Shown here piece by piece: positions 21,848 through 33,192 of a stretch of 64,000 nucleotides of DNA (within the stretch, counting starts at the first letter, position 1; each line of letters begins with the position of its first letter). Origin of the DNA: Achatina immaculata. Taxonomy: Eukaryota; Mollusca; Gastropoda; Stylommatophora; Achatinidae. Location: positions 27,768,710 through 27,832,709 of the forward strand of contig CM019697.1 of NCBI GenBank assembly GCA_009760885.1, given 5' to 3'. A program made the translations under genes and the position numbers. Below the pieces are notes generated by a model. The model saw nothing but the letters and a program-made list of their open reading frames with translations, ran no database searches and was not told where the DNA came from.

Positions 21848-23458
21848 ATCATTCATTCATTCATTTGCATGTCCCTTGCGGAACTTTGCCTCCCAAACAG
21901 CACTCCTGTAGGGCTCTCGGTTGTGAGCAAGATGGCCTGCTGCTGCTGCATCCATTTGCAGATCATCAACGATTTCTTGCAGCCATCTTCATTTTGCTCC
22001 TCCCCTTTTTCTTTTTCCCATTATGTATCCTTCCAATATGGTCTTCTCTAAATTATCATGGCGTTTAATGTGTCCAAAATATTTAAGTTTTCTCTCTTTA
22101 ATCCTCTTTATGAGCCAGCCTTCTTCAATATTAAGCTCTTGTAGTATAGATATATTTGTTCTTTTTTGTGTCCACGATATTTGGAGAACTCTTCTGTAGC
22201 ATTTACATTCAAAGGCATTTATGTGTTTCTCAGCTGTTTTGTTAAGTGTCCAGGTCTCACAGGCATATGTTGCGATGGGAAAGATGCATGACCTTAAAAA
22301 TCGTATTTTTGTAGTTCTGTCTGCTCCTCTCCACAGATTCTTTATTTGTTTTACTTTCTGAAGAGCAATAGATGTCCTTTTTTTAATTTCCCTCATTGTA
22401 TCTCCATTATTAGTTAGCAGTGATCCAAGATATTCAAAACTCTCCACTTCTTCCAATTTTTCCTCATTGATATATATTTCAGCATACTTGTTTGTTTTGT
22501 CAGTTGGCATCAATTTAGTTTTCTTTGCATTAAGATAGAGGTTCTGCTCTTACGGACTGACATAATTAGTTTTTCCATTCCTTTTTGTGTTGTGGATAGT
22601 AACACTGTGTCATCAGCATACCTAATCTCTGGTATTTCATAACCTCCAATTGTTATGGCATCGTAATATTCTTTGTCTACATCTTCTCTAACATTCCTCA
22701 TTATATTTTCAGTATACAAGTTAAATAAGTAGGGTGACAATATGCACCCCTGACGGACCCCTTGTTTTATGTCAAACCAAGTTGTTGTTTCACCATTTAT
22801 TCTTACTGCTGCTTGTTGGTCTAGATACAGCAGTGATGTTAATTGTATCAAATGTGTTGGAAATTCCATTTTTTCCATTATTTCCCGAAGTTTCTGGTGT
22901 TGTACACAATCAAATGCCTTTGAATAGTCTATAAAGGATAAATATAGATTCACATTAAACTCTCTGCATTTCTCTATTATTAATCTTAGATTGAATATAT
23001 GATCTCTTGATCCTCTTCCTTGCCTGAAACCAGCTTGGACCATATTGACTTCTTGCTCTATCTTCTTACGAAGTCTACCCATTATGATTTTTAACAGAAT
23101 TTTACTGGCATGACTAATCAGGGCAACAGTTCTGTAGTTTGTGCATAATTTCAGGTTACCCTTTTTTGGCAGTGGTATGAATACAGTTCTTTTCCATTCT
23201 TTTAGCTGAATGCCATATCTTTTTGCACAATGCATGATAGATTGTTGCACACTCCTTTCCTCCTGCTTTAATAAGTTCAGCTGTTATCTCATCACATCCT
23301 GGTGATTTACCATTTTTTAGTTCTTTATTGCCCATAAAACTTCTTCTATTGTCGGTTCAGGTTCTTTCTCCTCCAATAATAATTCACACTGCTGATTTAT
23401 GTTTCCACAGTCGGTTGTTTCATACATTCCTTTACAATATTCCTTCCATCTTTCTAGA
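21848..23458 (-). mobile_element. LINE (RTE-like, family A), 5'-truncated
   Basis: Reading from 23458 down: LERWKEYCKGMYE linker, LKNGKSPGCDEITAELIKAG, VNMVQAGFRQGRGSRDHIF, SFIDYSKAFDCVQHQKL (catalytic Asp region), GVRQGCILSPYLFNLYTENI, RYADDTVLLS, then FEYLGSLLTNNGDT and a C-terminal CETWTLNKTAEKHINAFECK. Two frames overlap near 22510, so one frameshift splits the protein. The 3' tail is (TGAA)n (complement seen at 21851-21866). The element sits between two TA tracts (21829-21850 and 23459-23480). The endonuclease is missing. Confidence 0.9.
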
Positions 23459-23480
23459 TATATATATATATATATATTTG

Positions 23481-24139
23481 ATAATAAAAGGTGTGTTCTA
23501 TTCTGTTTATATGTGGTTTTAATTATTTATCCTGCTTTGAATTCAAATGTTTATGATCTTTGTAAATGTGTCAGTTGGCTTGGCACTTCCCTGTATGTAC
23601 TATAGAACAAACACAAACATAGCATATTGCTGTTTTTATGCATAATTATTTACACTGAACACAATATACAAACAAACAATTAGTACATGAACACAAATAA
23701 TATACAAACAAACAACATTTAGTACATGCAGTTTTAATATGTGACTATACAACTGATAATTGTAGAACTCCACATATCAAGAAATCCTCTTGTGACCACC
23801 ATTAAATATGTTCCCGTGCTGGAGGCTAGGTTTATCAATAGAAATGGCCATCATCTTTGCAGTAAAGACATGTCCATAGGTGCTCAATCTCCACTTCAGT
23901 AGCTCAATACTACTTCTACCTGTCTGGAACTGTGAGGTTGGTGTTCTCTTCCACCAATATGGTGAAGGTGTTAGGTACAACATGTTGGATTGGGAGTGGG
24001 TTATGGTCCCTGGTTTTTTTTTTCAGTCACAGAATACAGCTGGGGGTGTGGAGTACTTCTTTAGCAGACTCCACCACCATGGGAACTATGGTGATCCCAG
24101 TTCCATTAACCAGGCTGGTTGTCAGTGAAGTCTTCTGTC
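23481..24139. other. Unassigned spacer, possible decayed coding sequence
   Basis: A - strand frame around 23983-23777 (LLKWRLSTYGHVFTAKMMAI) has a protein-like composition. It could be an old DNA transposon, but I recognise no family. Confidence 0.35.
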
Positions 24140-24300
24140 AGACCAGTTTCTTTTATAGCATTTGTTCAGTCCATGACTTGGTCTTCCTCTGCCATATCAT
24201 TATCAGAGTTATCATTTGTGTCATCTCTAGCATAGTTTGATGATGGTGGCTCAGTCCATAACTGCATTTCCTCTACCATATCATTATCAGAGTTATCATT

Positions 24301-24305
<5 letters not shown>
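24140..24305 (+). repeat. Imperfect direct repeat next to (TA)n
   Basis: CCATATCATTATCAGAGTTA followed by TCATTTGT occurs twice, about 85 bases apart. On the - strand it reads as an acidic stretch DNSDNDM, possibly from a decayed coding sequence. Confidence 0.5.

Positions 24306-24306
<1 letters not shown>

Positions 24307-24360
<54 letters not shown>
24307..24360 (+). repeat. (TA)n microsatellite
   Basis: About 27 TA units, continuing on the other side of the mariner at 25301-25319. Confidence 0.95.
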
Positions 24361-24363
<3 letters not shown>

Positions 24364-25300
24364 GGGAAGTCATTAAGTAACTCGCAAATGCTTGTTACAA
24401 AAAAAAACTAAATGCGACAGTAATTTGAAAACCTTAAATTTTTTAACCTACATTATTCCCCTATTTCTCAACATAATCGCCACCAACACTGATACATTTG
24501 TCCCATCGTGTTAATCTGTGATTTTATCCATGGCGTAAAAATCGGAAGTCAATTTCTGAACCATTCTTTTACTTTTGTTTCCACCTCTTCGTCACTCGAG
24601 AATCTTCTCCCGCCAAGGTGGTTTTTCAATGGACCAAACAGGTCAAAATCACTTGGAGCTAAGTCAGGACTATAGTGTGGATGTTCAAGAACTTCCTAAC
24701 CCAACTGGTTAATTTTCTCTTGGGTTAACCGAGCCATATATGGTCTGACATTGTCATGAAGGAGAAGCACACCTCTAATCAGCAGACCAGGACGTTTTCT
24801 TCAAATTGCATCCCGTAGCATCGACAGAACTTCACAGCACGATACAGATTTCACACTGTCACCATACTTCTGGAACTTGGTCAACAACACTCCTTGATAA
24901 TCCCAGAACACTGTCAGCATAACCTTCCCCGCAGAAGGCGTAATCTTGAATTTTTTTTGCGCATGGTGAAGACGGGTGTTTCCATTGCATTGAGGCATGC
25001 TTTACGTGATAAACACTTTTCAGCATAAACTGTAATCATTTCCTTATGAATATCCTCAACTGAATGTTCTTTAGCCTACAGAAATCGCACTGCACTTCTC
25101 TGTTCTTCTTTGGTACACCCTAACAGTTGGATAGCCATTTTGTTATTGCTTTGCGCATGCACACGTAACTCCCAGCACCCCCTACATACAACTACTATAA
25201 AGTTGGATGATGGTACTATCTAAGGATATATTTAAATACTACCTGATAAATGCCACTGATAAAATATTTTAAGTTGCGAGTTACTTAGTGACTTCCCCTC
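24361..25300 (-). mobile_element. Mariner with TIRs inserted in (TA)n
   Basis: Inverted repeats GAGGGGAAGTCATTAAGTAA at 24361 and complement TTACTTAGTGACTTCCCCTC ending 25300, both continuing for about ten more bases. The - strand transposase starts MAIQLLGCTKEEQRSAVRFL near 25139; a segment after the HTH is deleted (MRKKNSRL joins directly to the FxITPSAGKVMLTVFWDYQG block). The DDE/D parts [28 protein letters not shown] and RRFSSDEEVE follow, with stops. Length 940 bases against about 1.3 kb for a full mariner. Confidence 0.92.
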
Positions 25301-25319
25301 ATATATATATATATATATA

Positions 25320-25665
25320 CTCAGCATCAAGTGGAACGAATTCAAGAGCAATGCAGAAATAAGACAGAGGACTGAACAACAACCAGTTTCATGGTTGATC
25401 AGGAAAAGAAGATGGACATATGCTGGTCACTTGATGAGAAGAAACAGTCAGAGAATCCCAAAACAAGGTATCAGGTGGAACACAAAAGGCCAAAGAAAAA
25501 GAGGCAGACCGTGTGAAACTCTGAAGAGAACACTGTTAAGAGAGGCCAAATTAACAGGCATAAAATCCCTTGATGAGGTTGAAAGACTCGCCGAAGACAG
25601 GAAAAATTGGCGAACTACTTTGTGAGCCCTATGTGACATTTAACGGCACGGGAAGGATATAAGAT
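25320..25665 (+). mobile_element. LINE (RTE-like, family B) 3' end
   Basis: Only the C-terminal region remains: [40 protein letters not shown] and [19 protein letters not shown], a stop, then a 3' UTR ending GGATATAAGATA. It matches the end of the longer copy at 41190-41495 and the piece at 50845-51020. Confidence 0.88.
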
Positions 25666-25924
25666 ACAAGAACCTAATGTCGACCATCGTGATCGTGAGC
25701 ACGTGTACGATGAAACCCTCTTGTCTGGGACCCTCTGGCCTGCCAAAAACAGAGTGTGTTGGCTGCGGCACAGTACCTGGGTAAAACAGGACACACACAC
25801 AGAGCTACGAGGTTAAGAATGGTCTTGATACAATCCGATCTCACGGCATGGCTTCATCCCAGCCCTGCTCCATCAGGAAGGAAAAGGAATGAATCCCATA
25901 CCTCAAAACAAACCAAATACTACA
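25666..25924. other. GC-richer unassigned segment
   Basis: It lies between the LINE tip and the Tc1-like element; the composition is higher in GC than the surroundings. It may be the 5' end of the Tc1 element or a separate short element. Confidence 0.4.
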
Positions 25925-26900
25925 GAACAATGACTAATCATCATTGGACCTTTACAGACTGGACAGTCACAAAGTGTTGTGGCCAGACATTTTAATGTGG
26001 TTAGAAGCACCATAAGTCGCCTTTGGAGATGATTTCAAGAAACTGGCTCAGTTGCAGACCAGCTGCACAGTGGAAAACCCATAGTCACAACTCCTGCCGA
26101 AGACCGCTTCATACGGCTGCGTCACCTCAGGAATCAATTTGCATCTGTGTCCTCAACAGTCCATTCAATGAAAGCAGCTCATCATATATCAGATCAAATG
26201 GTCAGAAACCAGCTGCACGACACTGGTCTTTGGGCTAGAAGACCCTATAGAGGTCCTGTTCCTATGGACCGGCATCGCCAGAACCGACTGCAGTGGGCAA
26301 ATCAACATTATCAATGGACTGTTGCGAATGATTGGAGAAGAGTTTGGTTTAGTGATGAATCATTCTTTCTGCTCCAGTGACACAATAGACAGAGAAGAGG
26401 TTACTACAGAGTCCATGAGCACTATGCCCAGAACTGTGTGAATGAGGCTCTTCCATATGGTGGTGGAGGTGTTCTGGTGTGGGGGACAATCAACTTCATG
26501 GGAAGAAGTGACCTAGTGAAAACTGAAGGATGCCTGAATGCCCAATGATACGTTGCTGAAATCCTTTGTCATCACGTCCTTCCACTTCTGGCTGCACCAG
26601 GGTTGATTTTTTGCCAGGATAATGCTCGACTTCATGTGGCACAACTCACCATCCAGTTCCTCGCTGACAACATCCAGACCATTCTGTGGCCATCCATGTC
26701 ATCAGAGACATGAACCCAATAGAACACTTATGGGATGAACTCAACAGACAAATCTGCCAGTGAGACGTGGCACCAACCAATCTCCAACAGTTGTCCCTTG
26801 CACTGCAGGAAGAGTGGGCAGCCATCCCACACAACAGATCCAACGGTTAATCGGATCCATGTCAAAGAAATGTCGTTCTCTGATAAAGGCCAGAGGAGAC
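25925..26900 (+). mobile_element. Tc1-like transposase, degenerate
   Basis: Readable in order across frameshifts: LQTGQSQSVVARHFNV and STISRLWR (HTH 1), SGKPIVTTPAEDRFIRLRHL, TGLWARRPYRGPVPM, RQNRLQWANQHYQWTVANDW, RRVWFSDESFFLLQ (first catalytic Asp), YGGGGVLVWGTINF, LIFCQDNARLHVAQL (second Asp), then a broken end. This is the classic Tc1 layout. Terminal repeats were not identified. Confidence 0.85.
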
Positions 26901-27109
26901 CATACACCTTACTGAAACAGAAGCCTCAGTTCCAAAGAATAAAAGTCCAGACCAAATTTAATGAACATCATTTCATTGTTAAAGTCTTAAAGTTTCTTCA
27001 TGCCAAGGTTGAAACATTAATTCTGTAAAATAAAGTTTTGATACAAGTTTGAAATTTGGTGTCCATTATGACTACAGTAGTGGTGCGTTTCTTTCTTTGA
27101 TATATATTT

Positions 27110-27510
27110 AATGTACAGAGACATTAAATTTTGTGTGGAGGCAATGTTTGTACAGAGACATTAAATTTTGTGTGGAGGCAATGTTTGTACAGAGACATTA
27201 AATTTTGTTTGGAGGCAATGTTTGTACAGAGACATTAAATTTTATGTAGAGACAATTTGTACAGAGACGTTAAATTTTGTATGGAGACAATGTACAGAGA
27301 TATTAAATTTTGTATGGAGACAATGTACAGAGACATAACATTTTGTATGGAGACAATGTAGAGAGACATTAAATTTTGTATGGAGACAATGTAGAGAGAC
27401 ATTAAATTTTGTATGGAGACAATGTACAGAGATATTAAATTTTGTATGGAGACAATGTAGAGAGACATTAAATTTTGTATGGAGACAATGTACAGAGACA
27501 TTAAATTAGG
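27110..27510 (+). repeat. 33-bp minisatellite
   Basis: The unit is ATTTTGTATGGAGACAATGT plus ACAGAGACATTAA, about 12 copies with shorter and longer variants at the left. The - strand frame of 11-residue repeats is a by-product. Confidence 0.92.
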
Positions 27511-28019
27511 CAATACTAAGTACACTGGTTCAGAAATTTGGCAACATCAAGTAAGATGGAACAGAAGTTTAGCAATATTAAGTATGCTGCGACAGAAAAT
27601 TGCGATACCAGTTATGTTACGGCCTGGAAATGTTTGTGAATCTATGCATTAGAAGTCAGTACAAATGTCACAGTGTTAAATATGTCATTTATAATGGATC
27701 ACGTCTGAAACAAAACCTATATCAACAAAATATGCTAAAAATTTCAGACAGATTTGTGTTCTCTGTTTTTTGTTCTTTCCATTGTGCCAGGCAGTGGAAT
27801 GTGCAAGCTATTTTCAGTTGTTTTGAAAAACAAAAAACTCCAACATGTCATTGTTGAGGGAGTTTGGTGGTAGCAGATGTTTTAAAAGATTTTTCAGTGC
27901 ACTGCAATCCATTAAGTAGGGTAGAGCCATTTCTTCATCTCTTGTATTATGGTATATAGTCACCAGTCACTGTCTGTAAGTGTTCACTGAGAGTTGTGAT
28001 CTCTGTATTTAATGTGAAG
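27511..28019. other. Unassigned spacer
   Basis: Nothing recognised; part could be the 5' side of the Penelope-like element at 28020. Confidence 0.4.
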
Positions 28020-28710
28020 ATAGCGGCCTCCGTGATCAAATCCCTAATCATTTCAATGGCCCCAACCACAGAGCCAAATCTGATTTTCTGGTAACACCCA
28101 TCAAACAATGTCACACCAATGATAGAAGCCACCTAGTGTTTGAGAACTACTACATTCAGGAATATGGGATGCTGGAACCACATGGTTTGAACTCAAAATT
28201 CAGTTACACCTAACAATCCCCTCTTCCACAATCATATTCCCTCTGCACTGAGTTCCACTCATTTCTCAGTTGCTAAACATATTTCAAAACCTCCTCACAA
28301 CATCGATTACAACCCCTCTGCCCCAACTGCAATCATCTATTCCACCTTCTCCTGGTTAGATTACCATTATAGCACTCACCCCTCTTTCTGTAGTTCTCCT
28401 CCTCCCCCCCCCCACCCCCACTTATGACCCACCTATCACAAATCTCCATTTAAACATTCTCAACACTCCACCATGTGCATTTCTGGACACAGCCTCTTAC
28501 AAGTCACAGCTAAGTGCTCCATTTATTTTATTTTTTCCATTCCTACTTTTTATTTTTACATAGCATTCATGTGAATTTATATTTTATCTTCTTTATCTAT
28601 TTCTTCATCCTGTTTGTTTCTGTATGATTAAAGTTCACACCAAAACATCACAACTGTGTGCTCAGTAATTAATAAAGCTGTTCCTACCTTTTTTCTAGTT
28701 TAAACATTTT
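28020..28710 (+). mobile_element. Penelope-like element, 3' end
   Basis: From 28043 the frame reads [17 protein letters not shown], then [27 protein letters not shown] and TAA at 28211-28213. This is the C-terminal part of a GIY-YIG-type domain as found at the end of Penelope-like reverse transcriptases. A ~500-base 3' UTR follows, shared with the copies at 58446-59330 and 35858-36090; it includes a C-run near 28400 and AATAAAGCTGTTCCTAC near 28672. Confidence 0.78.
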
Positions 28711-28719
28711 GGTCTTGAT

Positions 28720-29200
28720 GTCATTGGAGGAGAGTCTGTTTATTGCAGCAAGTACAATGGTTGCGATGTGTTTAGCCATTTTCAAGACATCAAAGAGCAG
28801 ACTGAAACTCTAATAAGGTTTTTTTTTAATACACATGTGGCATTGTTTGTTGTTGTTGTAACTGGTTGTGGTGAGTGTTAAGATTGTTAACATAGCCTGA
28901 ATGGAGCAGTGAGATCCACAGGGGGCAGACATGTGACTTGTTGTCTTGTCCGGAAACAAGTATCCCATATCCTGCACTGTCCATTTCCTTCAATGCTGAC
29001 CCATCAGTGTACATCTGCATCTAGTCCTTGGAGTAGGATTCTTCAGTGTCCTGCACACATAGCTTTAAAATGCCGGGATCTGACAATTTGATCACTAGTT
29101 TATTGTTGAGTCTGGCATTAATTTGAGGTAGTATATAGTTTGTGTTTGGTGGGATGGCTGCTAGTTCTTCTCTATCTTTGGGGGATTTGGTGTCTTATGT
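28720..29200 (-). mobile_element. LINE RNase H fragment
   Basis: On the - strand, QMYTDGSALKEMDSAGYGIL near 29020-28955 is the first block of an RNase H domain (YTDGS with catalytic Asp). Such domains follow the reverse transcriptase in I-like LINEs. The later catalytic blocks are not seen. Confidence 0.6.
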
Positions 29201-29762
29201 TTACTTGTTCTAAGGAATGGAGTTTTTAGCTTCAGTCTATTATTATCTGGTACTTTTCTGTTGAACAGCTTGCGGCTTATCTTTCCACTGCTTCAGTGGT
29301 TGCCATTTCTCTTCTTATATTTAGCACACCTAGGTCTGCATCAAGGTGTGACCAGTATTATACCTGCCTGTCTTTCCTTTTCAGCTTCAAGAGACGCACA
29401 TTTTTGCAACTGGAGCAGTCAGGATCAGACCACCAAGCTTCACCATGAGAGGTGAGTACATTGCATCACGTTACTGCTCAGTAAACAGAAATGTGGTCCT
29501 TACTGTAAAAAATGCCTCTTGTGAAAAAACTAATAAAACTAGTGGTAATTAAATGGTGTCAAGCTGATCTCTGACCAGTGGTTACTTGTACTGTGGTAGA
29601 AGCAGAATCACAGGATGTTGGAATAATTGGATGCAAAAAATGAATGAAAATTGTGGTTTAAATTCATAATTTAAACATTTTTATTATCCATAAAAGCTGT
29701 GTATATGTGTCTGAAGATGCTGTCTCCTGTGATGATCACAAACCCTCCCCCCTCCCCCCCCC
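29201..29762. other. Unassigned spacer
   Basis: It contains a C-run near 29745-29762. No gene recognised; part may belong to the RNase H LINE on the - strand. Confidence 0.4.
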
Positions 29763-29801
29763 ACAGCAAATACATTTGTCTGGACTGACTCACACTAAGA
29801 T
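29763..29801 (+). repeat. Left part of a split ~42-bp minisatellite
   Basis: ACAGCAAATACATTTGTCTG plus GACTGACTCACACTAAGATA matches the units at 32711-32850, on the other side of two mariners. Confidence 0.8.
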
Positions 29802-30979
29802 ACAAGGTGTGTCCTGTAGTAATGAGACTTATTTTATTCAGCCAATCAGCAGGGCCAGAGAGCAGATTCTCTGGGCCTGAAGGTTAGTGAGGGATGTTAG
29901 GTAAAGGGTCAATATCTCATCATTTGGCCCTGAGCTTTTACAGAGTGCGGATTGCTTGCGAAGTGGACAGCTATTTAAGTGTTGTGTAATGGTAAAAATG
30001 CAGAGGAGTGTCAAGCAGCGATAAAGCTTTGGGTTAAACTTGAAAACTCCATGACCGAGATGCTTGCCATGATATAGAAAGCCTACAGGAAGGATGCTTT
30101 ATTGAAAGCACAAGTGTTTTTGTGGCAAAAGATGTTCAACGAAGGAAGACAGAGCGCTGGGGATGAACAACGCACAGGGCCCCCATTAAATGTGCAAATT
30201 GAAGATGAAATCAATGCTCATTGTCTTTTTTTACTCTAAAGGTGATGTCCATAAGGACTTTGTAAGTAAAGGTAACCCTGTCATGCCTTAGAGGCACATA
30301 GGGATATGGTGTTAGTGCCCATATTTTCCTTGACCTGTCAGCACACTAGAGGGTGATATGGTCAGTATCACGCCTGGCCGCCTTTCCTTCCCCAACTCCA
30401 GAAGAAGTCGGGTACCCATTTCTACAGCTGGGTGACTGGGGTGCCGCCGGCCGGATTCGAACCCCCGACCTTCGCCATGAGAGACCAGTGCACTAACCAC
30501 TTCGCCACTCAGACACCCATAAGGACTTTGTACAACCTGGATAATTGGTCAATGCAGCATTTTAAGTGGAAGTGCTTAAACAGCTGAAGAACATAGTTAC
30601 GCACGTCCCCAACACCTGGGTTCTTCACCACTACAATGTGTCGAGCCAAGCATCGCTGATAGTGAAAGAGTCTCTGGTGAAACGAGCCATGGCAACACTG
30701 TGTCAACATCCCTATAACCCGAACTTGGCCCGGCTCAAATCAAACTTGAAAGGCCACCATTTTGGGACTGTTAATGACGTGCAAGCTGTCATGATGAGTG
30801 CTTTGAAGGAGATCCCTGTTCAAGACTTTCAGGCGAGCTATGATGCGTGGCTGAACCGCTGACAACAGTAAATTGATGCTCAAGGATGGTATTTTGATGA
30901 ATTTTAAGTATATATAAGTATATCTTTAACAAATCGAATTTTATGGAATCGTTCTTATTACTTACCGGACACACCTTAT
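29802..30979 (+). mobile_element. Mariner carrying a SINE
   Basis: Inverted repeats ACAAGGTGTGTCCTGTAGTA at 29802 and complement of the same at the right end (TTACTTACCGGACACACCTT, ending 30978). The coding part has an HTH-side frame (ECQAAIKLWVKLENSMTEML near 30010-30070) and C-terminal blocks VPNTWVLHHYNVSSQASLIV and LKGHHFGTVNDVQAVMMSAL. A tRNA-derived SINE interrupts the middle. Stops are present; not active. Confidence 0.85.
30265..30516 (-). mobile_element. tRNA-derived SINE with 16-bp target duplication
   Basis: Read on the - strand from 30516: GTGTCTGAGTGGCGAAGTGG then TTAGTGCACTGG (A-box region) and GGTTCGAATCC (B box), giving a tRNA-like head, followed by a ~170-base body with GGGTACCCGACTTCTTCTGG and a tail ending GGTTACCTTTACTTA. 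The flanks carry the direct repeat CCATAAGGACTTTGTA at 30249-30264 and 30517-30532. The higher GC content stands out from the surroundings. The family was not identified. Confidence 0.9.
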
Positions 30980-30980
30980 A

Positions 30981-32710
30981 TACGAGGGTCATTAAAAAAA
31001 TAACAGCAAATTGACAATATCTAACAAATCCAAGTATATAAAACTTCCATGAAAGCAAGATACATTATTAGTGAAGATACTGACACTGTCCAACAGATGG
31101 CATGGAGCGCTTAATTGGTAGGGTGCCATTTTCAACATGGCAGCACCCGTAGCTGTTTGCACCACTGAGGAGCAAAGAGCAGTTATCAGATTTTTGTGTT
31201 CAGAGGGTGTTAATTTATTCATTCATTCAACTTTTTCAGCCACTGCAACTCGTTGCTGCAGACAAGGCTTTTCACCATTTCTCTCTGTTCTTAGTCTTTC
31301 TTGCCAATTGTCCACTCCGAAGGCTCATAGGTCTTTTTCTAGGTTGTCACGCCACCGTTGTCTCAGTTTGCCTCTTGGTCTGTCTCCATTAATCACTTCT
31401 GTTTAAGCCTTTTTTGTTTGTCTGTTCTCATCCATCCACTCCAAGTGTCTGAGCTATCTCAGCCTCTTGTTTTTCATAATGGTAGTCACAAGTGGAGACT
31501 GGAATAGTGCGTGTATTTCTTTGTTGTTTCTAATTTTCCATTCTTGTGATATAAGATCTCTAACTGGTCCGAATATTCTTCTCAAGACTCTGTTTTAAAA
31601 GATATGTAGTTGTGGTTCATATTGTTTTATAGTGCTTCATGTTTCTGAGGGTGTTAAGCCTTGTGAAATTCACGGTAGAATGAAGCACAGTGTGGAGATA
31701 CATGCATCAGTGAGAGAAAAGTTTATGAGTGGGCAGAGGCATTTAAAAATGGGCAAACTTAAATCTGAAATGAGGAATGTTCTGTTCATCCAGTGCAGCT
31801 GTTACAGATGAGAACGTGGGTCATGCTGAAGCCATTATGCATAGTAAGAGGCACATCTCTACAGAACTTCTGGCCAGCGAATTGGATGTTAGTATCAGAT
31901 CTGCAGATAACATAGTCATGGATGTTTTCAAGTATCACAAGTTGTGTGCACAGTGGGTGTCTAAGATGCTGACTAATGAGCATAAGCATGAGATGATTTG
32001 TGTGCAGACTTCCACAACCTTCTTGGTGTGGTATAGAAATGAAGAAGAAGAGATTCTGGTACACATCATCAGCAGGGATGGAACCTGGGTGCATTAGTAT
32101 GAGCCTGAAAGCAAGAGGCAGTCTTCAGAATGGTGACACACTACTTCTCAGCCAAGACAAAGTTAAAGTCTCAACAATCTGCCAGTAAGGTCCTGTTCAT
32201 TCTTTTCTGGGATATGAAAGGACCAATTTTGGAGCATCATCATGAAAAGGGTGAGACTGAATAATGCCCATTACAGCACAAAGTTGGAGGAGAAGTTGAA
32301 GCCAGCAATATGGAACTGTCACAGAGGACTTCTGTCTAAAGGCGAGTTTCTCCTTCATGATAACACATGCCCTCATGTGGCTGGTGCAACTGTTGACACC
32401 ACTCAAAGATTGAGATTGCAGATCCTACAGCATCCTCCATACAGTCCTGACCTTGCTACCTCTGGTTATCACGTGTTTGGACCCTGAAGGATGCTTCGAG
32501 AGGATGAAGGTTTGGGAGTGATAATGAGATCAAAGAAATGGTACATTTCTGGCTGAGGGCACAACTGAATTTTTTTTTTTTTTCTGGTGAACTGATGTGA
32601 GAAGTGTATTGAAAAGGAGGGTGATTATGTAGAAAAATGATGTGTGTGACTTGTATCTACAACTGAAATACATATATCAATTTGCCTTTGCTTTTTGAAT
32701 GACTCTTGTA
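30981..32710 (+). mobile_element. Mariner carrying a LINE fragment
   Basis: Inverted repeats TACGAGGGTCATTAAAAAAA at 30981 and the complement ending GAATGACTCTTGTA at 32710. Transposase blocks: MAAPVAVCTTEEQRAVIRFL at 31137, then after the LINE CEIHGRMKHSV, DENVGHAEAIMHSKRHISTE, SRDGTWVHXYEPESKRQ (X = stop), LLHDNTCPHVAGATV and [18 protein letters not shown]. Several stops. It abuts the previous mariner with one or two bases between. Confidence 0.88.
31214..31646 (-). mobile_element. LINE 3' end inserted in mariner, 11-bp target duplication
   Basis: The - strand reads RVLRRIFGPVRDLISQEWKI, NNKEIHALF and GDRPRGKLRQRWRDNLEKDL, the C-terminus of an RTE-like LINE, ending in a (TGAA)n tail. Direct repeat GAGGGTGTTAA flanks it (31203-31213 and 31647-31657). 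The mariner frame resumes in register once the insertion and one copy of the repeat are discounted. Confidence 0.85.
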
Positions 32711-32850
32711 GCAAATACATTTATGTAGACTGATTCAAACTGAGATACAGCAAATGCATTTGTTTGGACTGACACACACTGAGATAAAGTAAGTTTCTAA
32801 CAGCAAATACATCTGTCTGAACTGTTTCACAGTGAGATAAAGCAAAACTC
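32711..32850 (+). repeat. Right part of the split ~42-bp minisatellite
   Basis: Three units of the GCAAATACATTTGT...GACTGA...ACACTGAGATA type follow the mariner end directly; the left partner is at 29763-29801. Confidence 0.8.
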
Positions 32851-33192
32851 TCAAAGCAGCTTGTCACTGCCATTTCACCTTGAATTTAAACAATTCTGTT
32901 ATAGAACTGTACAATTTACATTCAATTTATTATGTTAACAGTATTTACATAACAATCTGGATTCATATAGGATATTCATATAAATAATTTTTTGTGCAAA
33001 TTACTCAGCTTGTAACAATGGATAGTGATATTATAATAAAGTTATTCTGAAATTATATGTATAGTTTATACATTTTTTATGTATTTATGTATAATTATTT
33101 TTGTTTATTTTTAAATCACCATCTAATTTTGAAATAATCAAGTAAAAAATAATTACCATTTAACAATATCAAATAAGATACTCATTATAATA
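32851..33192. other. AT-rich spacer
   Basis: Nothing recognised. Confidence 0.55.

Noticed and set aside
30312..30516. A functional tRNA gene on the - strand
   Set aside because: Only a tRNA-like head with A and B boxes is present, followed by a SINE body and flanked by a target duplication; the acceptor stem does not close.
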